Assembly (NCBI GenBank): GCA_018812625.1
Contig: JAHJDH010000024.1
Location: 1 to 42,430, forward strand
DNA from: Microcaldota archaeon
Lineage (GTDB): Archaea; Micrarchaeota; Micrarchaeia; Anstonellales; Bilamarchaeaceae
Direction of reading: 5' to 3'
DNA length: 42,430 nucleotides
A program made the position numbers and the translations under genes. The notes under the pieces were generated by a model that was given only the letters and a program-made list of their open reading frames with translations, was not told the DNA's origin and did not search any database. Positions 19,918 through 29,459 of the stretch are shown one piece after another (position 1 is the stretch's first letter; every line of letters starts with the position of its first letter).

Positions 19918-21588
19918 TTACCTTTTTTTCTTTTTGGCAAACCTTTGCTTTAGGAATCTTGTCCAAACCTGCCAAAGGACAATGATAATAACCAAAACTC
20001 CTCCAGCTAGAATGAATGGATTGACTCCACTTTCATTTACTGTGAACTTTACTGTTTTGTCATTGAATCCAATTTTCTTAACAGTTATGCTATGGCTTGA
20101 TGGTTCGTTTAGAGTTAGTGTAATGTTTTTGCCTGATTGTTTTCCTTCTCCACTATTGAGTGTCCATGTAAATCTTTCAACTGGAGAACCGTCGTCTCCA
20201 TCATTTACATAGATCGTGAATTCTTCTCCTTCTATAATGCTTGGAGGAACTCGGATTTTCAGGTCTGATAGTGCAGCATTTGGATCATGATTGATTGTAA
20301 CTTCAGTAAATGTTGGGCCGCTTTCCTGGCCGCTACCATCTGAAACCATACAGAAAATTGTGTTAAGTCCCATGTTGAAATTTTCACTTGGGTCCAGATA
20401 GTATATCCAATTGCTTTCTCCTGTTTCTGCTTCTTTCCATTCTCCATTGTTTATGCTTACCCAAACAGCAGCATTACCAGATTCTGAAACATAATTTCCA
20501 TTGACAACTACTTCCTTAAGTCCAATGAGATCTCCTTCCATTGGGTTGGTTAATGAACATGCTCTCTCAGTACTGTATGAATAAATGTTACTATCTCCAG
20601 ATCCGAATATCACTGAATTCAGGTAGAACAATGGACTTCCAACTGCTCCTGCAGAAGGTCCGCTCCAGAGTATGTCCCCATTTTCTCTTGAAATAGCGTA
20701 AATATTTCTGTCTCCTGCACCAACAAAGACAACATCAATACCGCCCATTCTTCCAAGTTCTGGCTGTGATTTAATTGCTAGCTGGGTTTTTGCTTCCCAA
20801 AGTATCCTTCCGTTTGAATCAACTGCATAAATCCTTCCATCATTGCTTCCGAAATATGCAGTATTTGAATCAACTACAGCACTGCCCAAAATCCAGTTTC
20901 GGCTTTGAACTTCCCAGTGTTTGAGTCCAGTGCTGACTCTGTAGGCATGCATTTTACTATCAAGCGCGCCAATGTAAACAACATCTCCTGAAACTATAGG
21001 ACGTGAGAGCCAGTATTTCCCCCCGCTAATACTTGTTTTCCAGAGGGTTTGACCGCTTTCGCTAATTTTAATTAGTTCATTATCATTTCCATAAATTACA
21101 AAACCACTGCCAGATGCCGGTGCAGTTAGAATTTGCTCTTCTTTAATATCTTCAAAACTTACTAACGTTGTTACAGTTCCTGCTTTGGACACTTTGTAAA
21201 CTCCACTATCAGCAGTTACAAATATGTCCTTATCATTTGCACTAGCTCCATAAATTCGTGAAGCATTGTAATCTGTTGTATTGAAATCAACCTGCCAGAT
21301 TACCTTTCCTCCTGCTCCTAATTTTGTCAATTTTGCTGATGTTGTTGAACTAACTACTGCATTGTCAAAAACAAAAACCTCATTTGGAACTATTCCAACA
21401 GAAGTGGACCATTTTCGAGCGCCGCTAACAGCATCAAGTGAATATATATTTCCATCATCAGAAGCAGTTACAATAGCGCCCTGATAAACTACAGGTTTGA
21501 TTGAAACTGAACCTTCAGTATCGAATTCCCAGACTAAAGAAGAAAAAGAAATCGAAATCAAAAGAAAAAGAACAAGGAGTTGTTTCAT
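19918..21588 (-). CDS. Secreted/membrane-anchored PQQ-like beta-propeller protein
   Basis: Signal peptide, repeated blades (GSNDGRIYAVDSNGRILWEAKTQ; GAGDRNIYAISRENGDILWS), C-terminal TM plus RFAKKKKR tail. Confidence 0.85.
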   Translation of the reverse strand: MKQLLVLFLLISISFSSLVWEFDTEGSVSIKPVVYQGAIVTASDDGNIYSLDAVSGARKWSTSVGIVPNEVFVFDNAVVSSTTSAKLTKLGAGGKVIWQVDFNTTDYNASRIYGASANDKDIFVTADSGVYKVSKAGTVTTLVSFEDIKEEQILTAPASGSGFVIYGNDNELIKISESGQTLWKTSISGGKYWLSRPIVSGDVVYIGALDSKMHAYRVSTGLKHWEVQSRNWILGSAVVDSNTAYFGSNDGRIYAVDSNGRILWEAKTQLAIKSQPELGRMGGIDVVFVGAGDRNIYAISRENGDILWSGPSAGAVGSPLFYLNSVIFGSGDSNIYSYSTERACSLTNPMEGDLIGLKEVVVNGNYVSESGNAAVWVSINNGEWKEAETGESNWIYYLDPSENFNMGLNTIFCMVSDGSGQESGPTFTEVTINHDPNAALSDLKIRVPPSIIEGEEFTIYVNDGDDGSPVERFTWTLNSGEGKQSGKNITLTLNEPSSHSITVKKIGFNDKTVKFTVNESGVNPFILAGGVLVIIIVLWQVWTRFLKQRFAKKKKR

Positions 21589-21592
21589 GGTT

Positions 21593-22057
21593 TCACATCA
21601 TAGAATCGTGTTTTCCTTCATTAACTTCTTTGATGACCTCTCTCGCATTCTTTGAATCAATAGTTACGCCCATACTAAGGCATGTTCCAAGAACTTCCTT
21701 GACAATCTCTTTTTTGTTGGATCCAAGTGAATTGCTCTTTGCTGTTGCAATTTTCACTATCTTTTCAAGTGAGATATCACCTGCAGGAGCTTCTCTGTTT
21801 CCAGCACCCTTCTCAATTCCAACTTCCTTTTTGATAATTTCACCTGTTGGGGGACTTCCAACTTCTACTGTGAACTCTTTGGTTGCTGGATCTACAATTA
21901 CCTTTACTGGAACTTTCATTCCTGCAAAATCTTTTGTTGATTCATTGATTTTTGCAACAACTTGTCCAATGTTGACTCCCATAGGGGCCAATGCAGGTGC
22001 CAGTGGCGGTCCTGCCGATGCTTTTCCACCTTCAACAATAACATCAATAGTTTTCAT
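21593..22057 (-). CDS. rpl11: Ribosomal protein L11 (uL11)
   Basis: VEGGKASAGPPLAPALAPMGVNIGQVVAKIN. Confidence 0.96.
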   Translation of the reverse strand: MKTIDVIVEGGKASAGPPLAPALAPMGVNIGQVVAKINESTKDFAGMKVPVKVIVDPATKEFTVEVGSPPTGEIIKKEVGIEKGAGNREAPAGDISLEKIVKIATAKSNSLGSNKKEIVKEVLGTCLSMGVTIDSKNAREVIKEVNEGKHDSMM

Positions 22058-22154
22058 TTCACAAAACCTCTAAATTATTAGTATGATTCGTCAGAGGTTA
22101 ATTGATTATGTTTATTTTATAAATCTATTACTCCTACGAATCTGTGCTCTTTGC

Positions 22155-22835
22155 TTATCCCCAACCCTCAATTTTTATTTGCTTTGGGCTGGCTCCGAGG
22201 GAGACAAGCTCATCCTTTCTTTCTTTTGCCATGCTAAGCGGTCCGCAAATCCACCAATTAAGATCAGCTGCATTTGGAACATGCCTTTCAATCATTTCTT
22301 TAGAAACTCTCCCAGTTTCGCCTTCCCAGTCCTCTCTAGTTAGAGTTATGATGATTTTGAATTTCCCATTTTTGTTAAATTTTTCAAGTTCTTCTCTATA
22401 TAATATAAAGTCTTTGGACCTTGTGCTGTAGAATAATGTGAATTCTCCTTCAATATTTCTTTTTTCAGCATCTCTCAAGATGCTCATCATTGGAGCAATG
22501 CCTGTTCCGCCTGCAATCATTCCGACTTTTTTCTCATCATTGTATGCAAAATGCCCGCCTGCTTGTTCGATTCCAACCACGTCTCCAACTTTCATTTGAT
22601 CCAGTTTTTTGGTGAGTTCTCCTCCTATAATTTTGATGCAAAATTCAAGTTCATCACCTGGAGCAGATGCTATGGAATAAGGTCTTTTTACTACACTTTC
22701 ATTATTTTCATCAAGCAAGTGGATAAATGCAAATTGGCCTGCTATATATTCAATTTCTCCTTCAATTGGCTTTAGTCTATATCTGTTTGTGAGTGGAGCG
22801 AGTGCTTTAATATCACTGATTTTGTATCTTTCCAT
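22155..22835 (-). CDS. FAD/NAD(P)-binding oxidoreductase (ferredoxin-NADP reductase family)
   Basis: RPYSIAS, GIAGGTGIAPMMSILRD, WWICGPLSM. Confidence 0.9.
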   Translation of the reverse strand: MERYKISDIKALAPLTNRYRLKPIEGEIEYIAGQFAFIHLLDENNESVVKRPYSIASAPGDELEFCIKIIGGELTKKLDQMKVGDVVGIEQAGGHFAYNDEKKVGMIAGGTGIAPMMSILRDAEKRNIEGEFTLFYSTRSKDFILYREELEKFNKNGKFKIIITLTREDWEGETGRVSKEMIERHVPNAADLNWWICGPLSMAKERKDELVSLGASPKQIKIEGWG

Positions 22836-22888
22836 ATCTACCTTCTCGTTCGAGTATATATTTAAATCTTATTTGTAATGTCTTGATT

Positions 22889-23626
22889 ATGGATGAAGAG
22901 TTATCTCGAGTATTCAAGTATTCTTTCGATTTCTACATGAAACGTCTGGGTCTAATTATAATCTTCTCAGTTCCGTTTATCATTTCCTCACTATTGTTGA
23001 TTTTAGTTGCTGCACCAACATATCTTGCTCTTGGCAGTGTTTTTCTCAGAATAGGAAGCATTCCTGAGCTTTCAATTTTTGATCTGCTCATAACTGTTGT
23101 TGTGTATGTTCTTTCTGTTTTCATTATTTCAGATACAATTGTTAATGTCAATATAATTATCAGGTCAAAGAGGACTCTAACCTCAATAAAATCTGAAATT
23201 GTGACTGCTCTTGGGAAATACGCAACCAGAATCTTTTATATATACACAATGATGTCTCTTCTTCTTTTCATTGCACAATTATTGCTCTATGAGAACCCAC
23301 TTCAAACATGGCTCTATCCATTGTTCCTGATTATGATCTCATTCTTCCTATTCTTTGTTCCTCCTGCGGTTGTAATTGATAATTCTGATACTCCAACTGC
23401 TATCAAAAGATCAGTTCAAATGGCCATAAAAAATCCAACAATGGTGATTATTTGGGCTTTAGTCGGACTTGTTTCAATGTCTTTAGTTGAGCAGATTACT
23501 TTTTTCATTCTTCCAAGTCCATTTTCCGGATATTTCATTCTTCTCGTAAATTCTCTCATTATACTGCCATTTTTGATTGTGCTTCAGACGCAGATGTATA
23601 TGGAGAAGTATCCACTCGCAAGATAA
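22889..23626 (+). CDS. Multi-TM membrane protein, unknown function
   Basis: Several hydrophobic segments; PAVVIDNSDTPTAIKRSVQMAIKNP loop. Confidence 0.65.
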   Translation: MDEELSRVFKYSFDFYMKRLGLIIIFSVPFIISSLLLILVAAPTYLALGSVFLRIGSIPELSIFDLLITVVVYVLSVFIISDTIVNVNIIIRSKRTLTSIKSEIVTALGKYATRIFYIYTMMSLLLFIAQLLLYENPLQTWLYPLFLIMISFFLFFVPPAVVIDNSDTPTAIKRSVQMAIKNPTMVIIWALVGLVSMSLVEQITFFILPSPFSGYFILLVNSLIILPFLIVLQTQMYMEKYPLAR

Positions 23627-23673
23627 CCTCATCTTTTTAAAAGTTTTCAAACATAGTATTTTGTGGTAATACC

Positions 23674-24783
23674 ATGATCAACTCAAAAAGAACTTTACGA
23701 ACAGCCTTGGCCATCACGGTTTCAGTAGCATTTGCACAATCATGTGCTATGAGAGCAAAAGAGCCTCTTGTAGATGCGAAAGCCCAACTTCCTAAACCAG
23801 TGTCAATTGCTGGAGTCTCTAATACTATTAGGTCCGTTGAAGAAAAACAAACAAAAAGCCACAAACAAAGGATGAGGGAAGCTATCAAAACAATAAGGCA
23901 TGGGACTGATCAAGAGAAATCAGCTGCGCTTGATGAACTAAAGAACAATGCAAATAATTCAACTATTCCTCTTCTACTCCATGAGCTGGATGATCAAAAT
24001 CAGTCTGCACATTCTATCATCGTCTTTGTATTGGGCAAGCTGAAGGCCAAATCAGCTGTTCCAAAACTCATAAAACTCGCAGAAACTTCTGAAGTTATCT
24101 TCGAATCAATAGAAGCTCTTGAAAAAATAGGTGACATGCGGGCAATTCCTGTTCTAAGCAAAAAAGCAATAGATCAAGATCCATATACTCAAGCATTATC
24201 AATCAGTGCACTTGGAACTCTTGGTGCTCATGAATCAGCATCTTTAATTCTCGATGCACTAAAGAGCAAATTTGAACCTGTACTTCTAAGCGCAACTCGG
24301 GCTATTGGAAAACTCGCAGATGAGAGGGCTATTCCAGATTTGATGGCTGCTCTTCTACACAGAAGCCCAGATATATCCTCTGCGGCAAGAGATTCTCTTG
24401 GAAAAATTGGAAAACCTGCACTACGTCCACTTCTAAGTGCTTTGCAAAATGCCACCATAAACGATCGGATATATCTGATTGAAGCTATTGCAGAAATTGG
24501 AACTGTTGGAATTCCTACACTGATTCAAGAAATTTACACTGCAAGTCCAACAGCAGCATATGGGATTGTAGTTGCTCTTGGAATAATCAAGGACAAGTCT
24601 ACTATCCCAACTTTGACTATGGCACTAGAACATCCAGAGCCTAATGTTCGTGGAACTGCAGCAAATTCTCTTCGAATTATAGGGGATAAATCAACCATAC
24701 CGGCTCTTGAAAAAGTCATTACAAACGATTCAAGTCCATTTGCAGTAGCAGCTGCACGTGCAGCAATAGAATCAATGCAATAA
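23674..24783 (+). CDS. HEAT/PBS-lyase repeat protein with lipoprotein-like N-terminus
   Basis: TVSVAFAQSCAMRAKEP N-terminus; repeated ~31-aa HEAT units (AIPVLSKKAI..; STIPTLTMALEHPEPNVRGTAANSLRIIGD). Confidence 0.8.
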   Translation: MINSKRTLRTALAITVSVAFAQSCAMRAKEPLVDAKAQLPKPVSIAGVSNTIRSVEEKQTKSHKQRMREAIKTIRHGTDQEKSAALDELKNNANNSTIPLLLHELDDQNQSAHSIIVFVLGKLKAKSAVPKLIKLAETSEVIFESIEALEKIGDMRAIPVLSKKAIDQDPYTQALSISALGTLGAHESASLILDALKSKFEPVLLSATRAIGKLADERAIPDLMAALLHRSPDISSAARDSLGKIGKPALRPLLSALQNATINDRIYLIEAIAEIGTVGIPTLIQEIYTASPTAAYGIVVALGIIKDKSTIPTLTMALEHPEPNVRGTAANSLRIIGDKSTIPALEKVITNDSSPFAVAAARAAIESMQ

Positions 24784-24820
24784 ATTTCTTTTTTAAAATT
24801 CTTTGTTTTCTATTTCAGTT

Positions 24821-25804
24821 ATGTCCAAGACCGAATCAAGAAAAAAAGATCATGTTGAGCTTGTAATTGAAAAAGGAGCACAATATGAAAAAACAACTGG
24901 TTTTGAAAAAATAGAATTTGTTCACAATGCACTTCCAGAGGTTTCTCTTGAAAAAATAGATCTTTCTATGAAGTTTCTGGGGTACAATCTGAAATATCCA
25001 GTTGTTATTACGGGAATGACTGGCGGATACTCTGATGCAAGTCGGATAAACAAAGGACTTGCAGAAACTGCACAAAAATATGGATTTGCATTTGGTCTTG
25101 GCTCGCAACGTGCAATGATCGAAAAGCCTGAACTTGCAAAAACCTACCAGGTTCGCGATGTTGCTCCTGATATCCCAGTCATATCCAATATCGGTGCATA
25201 TCAGCTCAAGAAATATTCTTTTGAGCAGATAGAGTCTCTTGTTGACTCGGTTGAAGCTGATGCTCTTGCTGTTCATCTAAATCCTCTTCAGGAAGTTATC
25301 CAAAGCGAAGGAGATACTGATTTTACTGGCATCATTGCTGCCATTTCAAAAACTGCTGAAAAACTTGATGTTCCTGTGATTGCAAAAGAAACCGGGGCTG
25401 GGATAAGTCAAAATGTTGCATTAAAGCTTAAATCTGCTGGCGTGAAATACCTTGATCTTGAAGGTTCTGGAGGAACTTCCTGGAGCAAGGTGGAATATCT
25501 TCGCTCTGCTGCTGTGCCTGGTTTTGAAAACTGGGGAATTCCAACTGTTCATTCTATTCTTGAATGCCGGGGAATTCTACCAATGATTGCAAGCGGTGGC
25601 ATTCGCTCTGGCATTGATGCTGCAAAATCAATTGCACTTGGTTCTGAACTCTCTGGCGCTGCATATCCGTTCATTAAGGCCTTTGATGCTGGTTCTCTCG
25701 AGAAATATGCATCAACATTTACTGCGCAGATGCGAATGTGCGCGTTTCTCACTGGTTGCAGCAATTATAAAGATCTTAGGACTGCCCGAACTGCGTTTAT
25801 CTGA
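24821..25804 (+). CDS. fni: Type 2 isopentenyl-diphosphate delta-isomerase
   Basis: RKKDHVELVIEKG, PVVITGMTGG, GLGSQRAMIE, HLNPLQEVIQSEGD, VIAKETGAGIS, IASGGIRSGIDAAKSIALGSELSGAAYPFI. Confidence 0.95.
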   Translation: MSKTESRKKDHVELVIEKGAQYEKTTGFEKIEFVHNALPEVSLEKIDLSMKFLGYNLKYPVVITGMTGGYSDASRINKGLAETAQKYGFAFGLGSQRAMIEKPELAKTYQVRDVAPDIPVISNIGAYQLKKYSFEQIESLVDSVEADALAVHLNPLQEVIQSEGDTDFTGIIAAISKTAEKLDVPVIAKETGAGISQNVALKLKSAGVKYLDLEGSGGTSWSKVEYLRSAAVPGFENWGIPTVHSILECRGILPMIASGGIRSGIDAAKSIALGSELSGAAYPFIKAFDAGSLEKYASTFTAQMRMCAFLTGCSNYKDLRTARTAFI

Positions 25805-25878
25805 GATTCTATTTCTTAGAATCTCAAGAACGAGGTTATCCAATTTTTTCCATTATCTTGTGGTTTTAAGTGGAAAAA

Positions 25879-25914
25879 CATATATTTAAAAGCTGTTTAT
25901 GCCATAATTGTATT
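25879..25914 (+). promoter_or_regulatory. Predicted TATA-like promoter for the RSH pair
   Basis: catatatttaaaagctg about 20-35 nt upstream of ATG 25915. Confidence 0.4.
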
Positions 25915-27255
25915 ATGTCCCCCACACTAAGAGCAGGCTCTGTAATGCAAAAACCTTCCAGTCCTGACTTTGTTAAAATATCTTCTAAAGGGCAGATAGA
26001 ATCAATTATGGGGGCAAAACAACTGTCTGGTGTTTCAGCACCAATAGTCTCGAGGCTGAAACAGGCAAAATCACATTATGAGGAGCTTGGAGCACATGAT
26101 GTATATGCTCACAATTGCCGTGTTCTCTTTGCAGCTGCAGAAGGAAAAATAGTTGATCTGCAGGCAACAGAAGAAGATGGTCTTTCTCTTAAAGTTGTTG
26201 ACCAGATTCTCTACCACTCAATAGCATCAGACTTATTCCTGCCAAATTCAGTCCAATTTTCAACTGACTTTATGCAAGCATTTACTCTTCAGAGACAGCT
26301 CAATGATCTTGATTCAACTAAATTTGATCGATCTGGAGAATATGTAAGGTTGCTCAATGATCCTTCAAACGATCTCACTGCCCTTCTGGTTGCTCTATAT
26401 ACCAGAATTGCAGACATGATGACAATCCACGCTCCAGAGACTACAAAAGCATCAAAAACAGTTATGCCGGGAGTATTCCCTCTTCACTCCAGTTGGAGAA
26501 CAGTTCAAAGAGCAATGGCAGAGCCTATGCTTAAGGTTTATTGTCCAATTGCAGATTGGGGAGGACAGACTCATGCATACAGGCAGATGAGGGATCATGC
26601 TGTTTTCTACCAGTACCCAGAGCAATTCCTTGAGCTTAGCAAAGAAGTACAAAAATATTCCGGAGCTGTTGCAAATACAAATGTTTTCCTTGCAAGAGTT
26701 CTTCAAAAAATGGCCAAAAAACTAGAACTAAATGTCATTATTGCAGAAGATTATCAAAAAGTTTCCAAACTCTTTTCTGAAGTTGGGCCAAATACAGTTG
26801 TTGTTGCGCTCAAGCCTTTCAAAGGAGTTGGTGGGCTTCTGCACAAATCAATCAAAAGAGACATTCCAGTAGAAAAGATTCATGATTGGTCAGGCCTTAC
26901 AGTTATCACAGACAATGAGCAGCAGATGTATGATGTCGTTGCGTTCCTTCAAAACGGGGGAGTCAGGTCAGCAGCCAAAAGTGTGGGGGTTGCTGATCTT
27001 TACATTCACGAGCCTACGGACTATGCAAGAAATCCAAAGCAAGTTACAAACTACCAGAGCGTTCACATTGACGTAGTTACTTCAAGTCCTCTTATGATGC
27101 CTGCAGAATTCATTGTAAGGACTCTTGACATGCACAAAAAAGCTGACGAGGGTGAGGCGTGCCATGATGGATACAAAGGGTCTCCACTTGTCAATGGCGA
27201 GAGGGCCAGATTGATGCAAAGACTTGCAGAGATCACAAAATCGCATTTCATATAG
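25915..27255 (+). CDS. RelA/SpoT homologue (RSH)-like protein 1: degenerate HD region plus synthetase-like domain
   Basis: HD-region remnants YAHNCRVLFAA, LYHSIASD, VALYTRIADMM, LKVYCPIADW; synthetase-like KPFKGVGGLLHKSIK...KIHDWSGLTVIT, NPKQVTNYQSVHIDV, AEFIVRTLDMHKKADEGEACHDGYKG. Confidence 0.75.
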   Translation: MSPTLRAGSVMQKPSSPDFVKISSKGQIESIMGAKQLSGVSAPIVSRLKQAKSHYEELGAHDVYAHNCRVLFAAAEGKIVDLQATEEDGLSLKVVDQILYHSIASDLFLPNSVQFSTDFMQAFTLQRQLNDLDSTKFDRSGEYVRLLNDPSNDLTALLVALYTRIADMMTIHAPETTKASKTVMPGVFPLHSSWRTVQRAMAEPMLKVYCPIADWGGQTHAYRQMRDHAVFYQYPEQFLELSKEVQKYSGAVANTNVFLARVLQKMAKKLELNVIIAEDYQKVSKLFSEVGPNTVVVALKPFKGVGGLLHKSIKRDIPVEKIHDWSGLTVITDNEQQMYDVVAFLQNGGVRSAAKSVGVADLYIHEPTDYARNPKQVTNYQSVHIDVVTSSPLMMPAEFIVRTLDMHKKADEGEACHDGYKGSPLVNGERARLMQRLAEITKSHFI

Positions 27256-27285
27256 TGTTACAAAAGTTTAAAAACAGGTTTTTAC

Positions 27286-28872
27286 ATGAATATAGACATG
27301 TCCCTAGCTAAAAATCTACCCAGTGGTAGAAATGTTCCTAAGCAGCTTCATGCTCAGATAGCTAGATGGTCTGCCACTTATCAAAAATTCGGGGGACAGG
27401 ATGCAGTTCCCCATGTCCTGAGAGTTCTTGACTCATCAATCAAACACAGTGTAGTAGAGCCAGAGAAAATCGGCAATATCAAAAAAGATCCAAAACAGCT
27501 CAACCTTCAGCTTGCAAGTGTTATACTGGCGCATGTGTTTCGAAGGAATTCTTCAAACAAAGCAGATTTTCCAACAGAAGATTTTGCAAGATTCCCGTAT
27601 GTTATGGAAGGCTTCAATACTTTTAATGCTCTGCGGAATAATGATCTGTCTAATCAAGATCCAGATGAATACAAGAGACTTTTAGCAGAACCTTCCCTTG
27701 GTTTACTTGCCAGAATGATTGATCTGCCACAATATGGTATGGGCTCTCATCGTTCTGAGGGTGAGCTGAGGCATCTTAATCCAGGTAGGTTCTATGTGTT
27801 TGATGGCTCACACGGCAAGTCAGAATATGAATTAATAGGAGAGGCTGCCAAAAAAGTATATTCTCCACTTGCTGATTTGCTTGGGTATAGAACTCTTGCA
27901 GGTCAGCTCTATCAGCTCTATTATTATCATGTTGATAAGAGCACATATGATGCAGTTATTAAATCACTCTTTCAATTAGAGCTTAGAATTGCAGCTACAT
28001 CTACTCTTTGTGATTATGCAATTTCTCTGCTTTCATACGAACTTCAACATAAAGGATATAAATTTTCTATTAACCGCCGCTTAGCAAAACACCCTGGAAA
28101 AGTTATGGAAAAAACAGATCGATACTCGCGCGAAAGCGGCAGAAAGATTCCTGATATCGTTTCCAATCTCAATGATCTGGTTGCATTTACTGTGGTGCTC
28201 AGATCCAGAAATGGAAAATTAATCACTCAAAATGATGTTCATGAGTTTGAGGATGTTGCAAGAATAATTGTAAAAATAGTTTCTTCTCTTCATCCAATCA
28301 GCCATGCTGGAAGATCAAACATGTTTACTGATATGGTAACTCATCCAAAACCCAATGGATACCAGTCTTTCCATGTTGATATGCCTTTGGAAGGAACTGA
28401 AGTAGTTAATCTTGAGGCAATTGTAAGAAACGGGAGGATGGAAGAATATAGTAAGACTGGAGGGGCTGCACATTACCTCTATAAAGGCGGAGGTGATCTT
28501 GCCAGATCCGTTTCAAATGCATATCATGGCATTATGGATGCAATGACCGGCAAGTCTAAAGTTGTTTCAGATTCAGTGAATCAAAGAATGATCAAAGTAA
28601 AAATCGACGGAACGATTCGTCAGAGGATGGTTGATCAACGTGCATGTGTTGGCGAGGCTCTTATCTGCGCAGATGTTGATCTTTCAAATGGTCTTATTCT
28701 TAAACCTAAAATTTCTCTTCTTGCTCCAATAAAAGGGATAGATACTCTGAATCTTGAGCATGCTCCAGTATCTGGACAGCTGCTTTCTCGAACAATGGTA
28801 CAATTACTATTGGAAAAATCAGTTACTCCTCATGCTCGAGAAAAACTTTTGGCATACCTCAAGCAATGCTAA
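27286..28872 (+). CDS. RSH-like protein 2: degenerate HD, synthetase-like domain, TGS-like C-terminus
   Basis: VPHVLRVL, ILAHVFRRN, AAKKVYSPLADLLGYRTLAGQLYQL; RLAKHPGKVMEK..LNDLVAFTVVL, HPKPNGYQSFHVD, VNLEAIVRNGRMEEYSKTGGAAHYLYKGGG; C-terminal IKVKIDGTIRQRMV...SVTPHAREKLLAYLK resembling TGS. Confidence 0.78.
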   Translation: MNIDMSLAKNLPSGRNVPKQLHAQIARWSATYQKFGGQDAVPHVLRVLDSSIKHSVVEPEKIGNIKKDPKQLNLQLASVILAHVFRRNSSNKADFPTEDFARFPYVMEGFNTFNALRNNDLSNQDPDEYKRLLAEPSLGLLARMIDLPQYGMGSHRSEGELRHLNPGRFYVFDGSHGKSEYELIGEAAKKVYSPLADLLGYRTLAGQLYQLYYYHVDKSTYDAVIKSLFQLELRIAATSTLCDYAISLLSYELQHKGYKFSINRRLAKHPGKVMEKTDRYSRESGRKIPDIVSNLNDLVAFTVVLRSRNGKLITQNDVHEFEDVARIIVKIVSSLHPISHAGRSNMFTDMVTHPKPNGYQSFHVDMPLEGTEVVNLEAIVRNGRMEEYSKTGGAAHYLYKGGGDLARSVSNAYHGIMDAMTGKSKVVSDSVNQRMIKVKIDGTIRQRMVDQRACVGEALICADVDLSNGLILKPKISLLAPIKGIDTLNLEHAPVSGQLLSRTMVQLLLEKSVTPHAREKLLAYLKQC

Positions 28873-29324
28873 ATCTGCGCAAAGTCTGTCAGTTTCTTGA
28901 CTACATTGAGAACCATGTTTGTGTTTGTCTTTTCAACTCCATTAATTGCAAGAATCCTTTTTACCAATGCTGAGAGCTCTCCTCTGCTTTTGCACATCAG
29001 AATCGCAGTTGCATCATATTGTCCTGTAGTATCATAAATTGAAGCAACTCCCTTTAGTTTGCTGATCTTATCCTGGATGCTGAGAAGGTCTCCTCTCATT
29101 GCAATCTGGACTATTGCCATAAATTCGAATCCTAATTTAAGATAATCAAAATTCGCTGAGTAGCCTGTAATCACACCTTCCTTCTCCATCCTTTTTATCC
29201 GATCTATCAAGGTCGCTGGACTCAGTTTGGTGCTTAGTGCCAGTTCCCGATATGAACGCCTGCAATTTTGTTTGAGTTCCTGCAAAATAAGTAGATCCGT
29301 CTTGTCCAATTGTTTGGAATTCAT
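28869..29324 (-). CDS. Lrp/AsnC family transcriptional regulator
   Basis: LDKTDLLILQELKQNCRRSYRELALSTKLSPATLIDRIKRMEKEGVITGYSA plus RAM domain. Confidence 0.95.
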   Translation of the reverse strand: MNSKQLDKTDLLILQELKQNCRRSYRELALSTKLSPATLIDRIKRMEKEGVITGYSANFDYLKLGFEFMAIVQIAMRGDLLSIQDKISKLKGVASIYDTTGQYDATAILMCKSRGELSALVKRILAINGVEKTNTNMVLNVVKKLTDFAQI

Positions 29325-29459
29325 CGATGTGCACCTTCATAATCTAAACATATGTAATGAATATTTATATAGTTATCTATCATTTGTTTGGTTTTTTATA
29401 AAAAACTAATAAATACAATGGAATTCTATCCAAATTCAATACAAATGAGAGGAATCAGC

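Noticed and set aside
24836-25276. 146-aa minus ORF inside fni
   Set aside because: Antisense to a strongly conserved type 2 IPP isomerase; Phe/Cys/Lys-rich nonsense translation.
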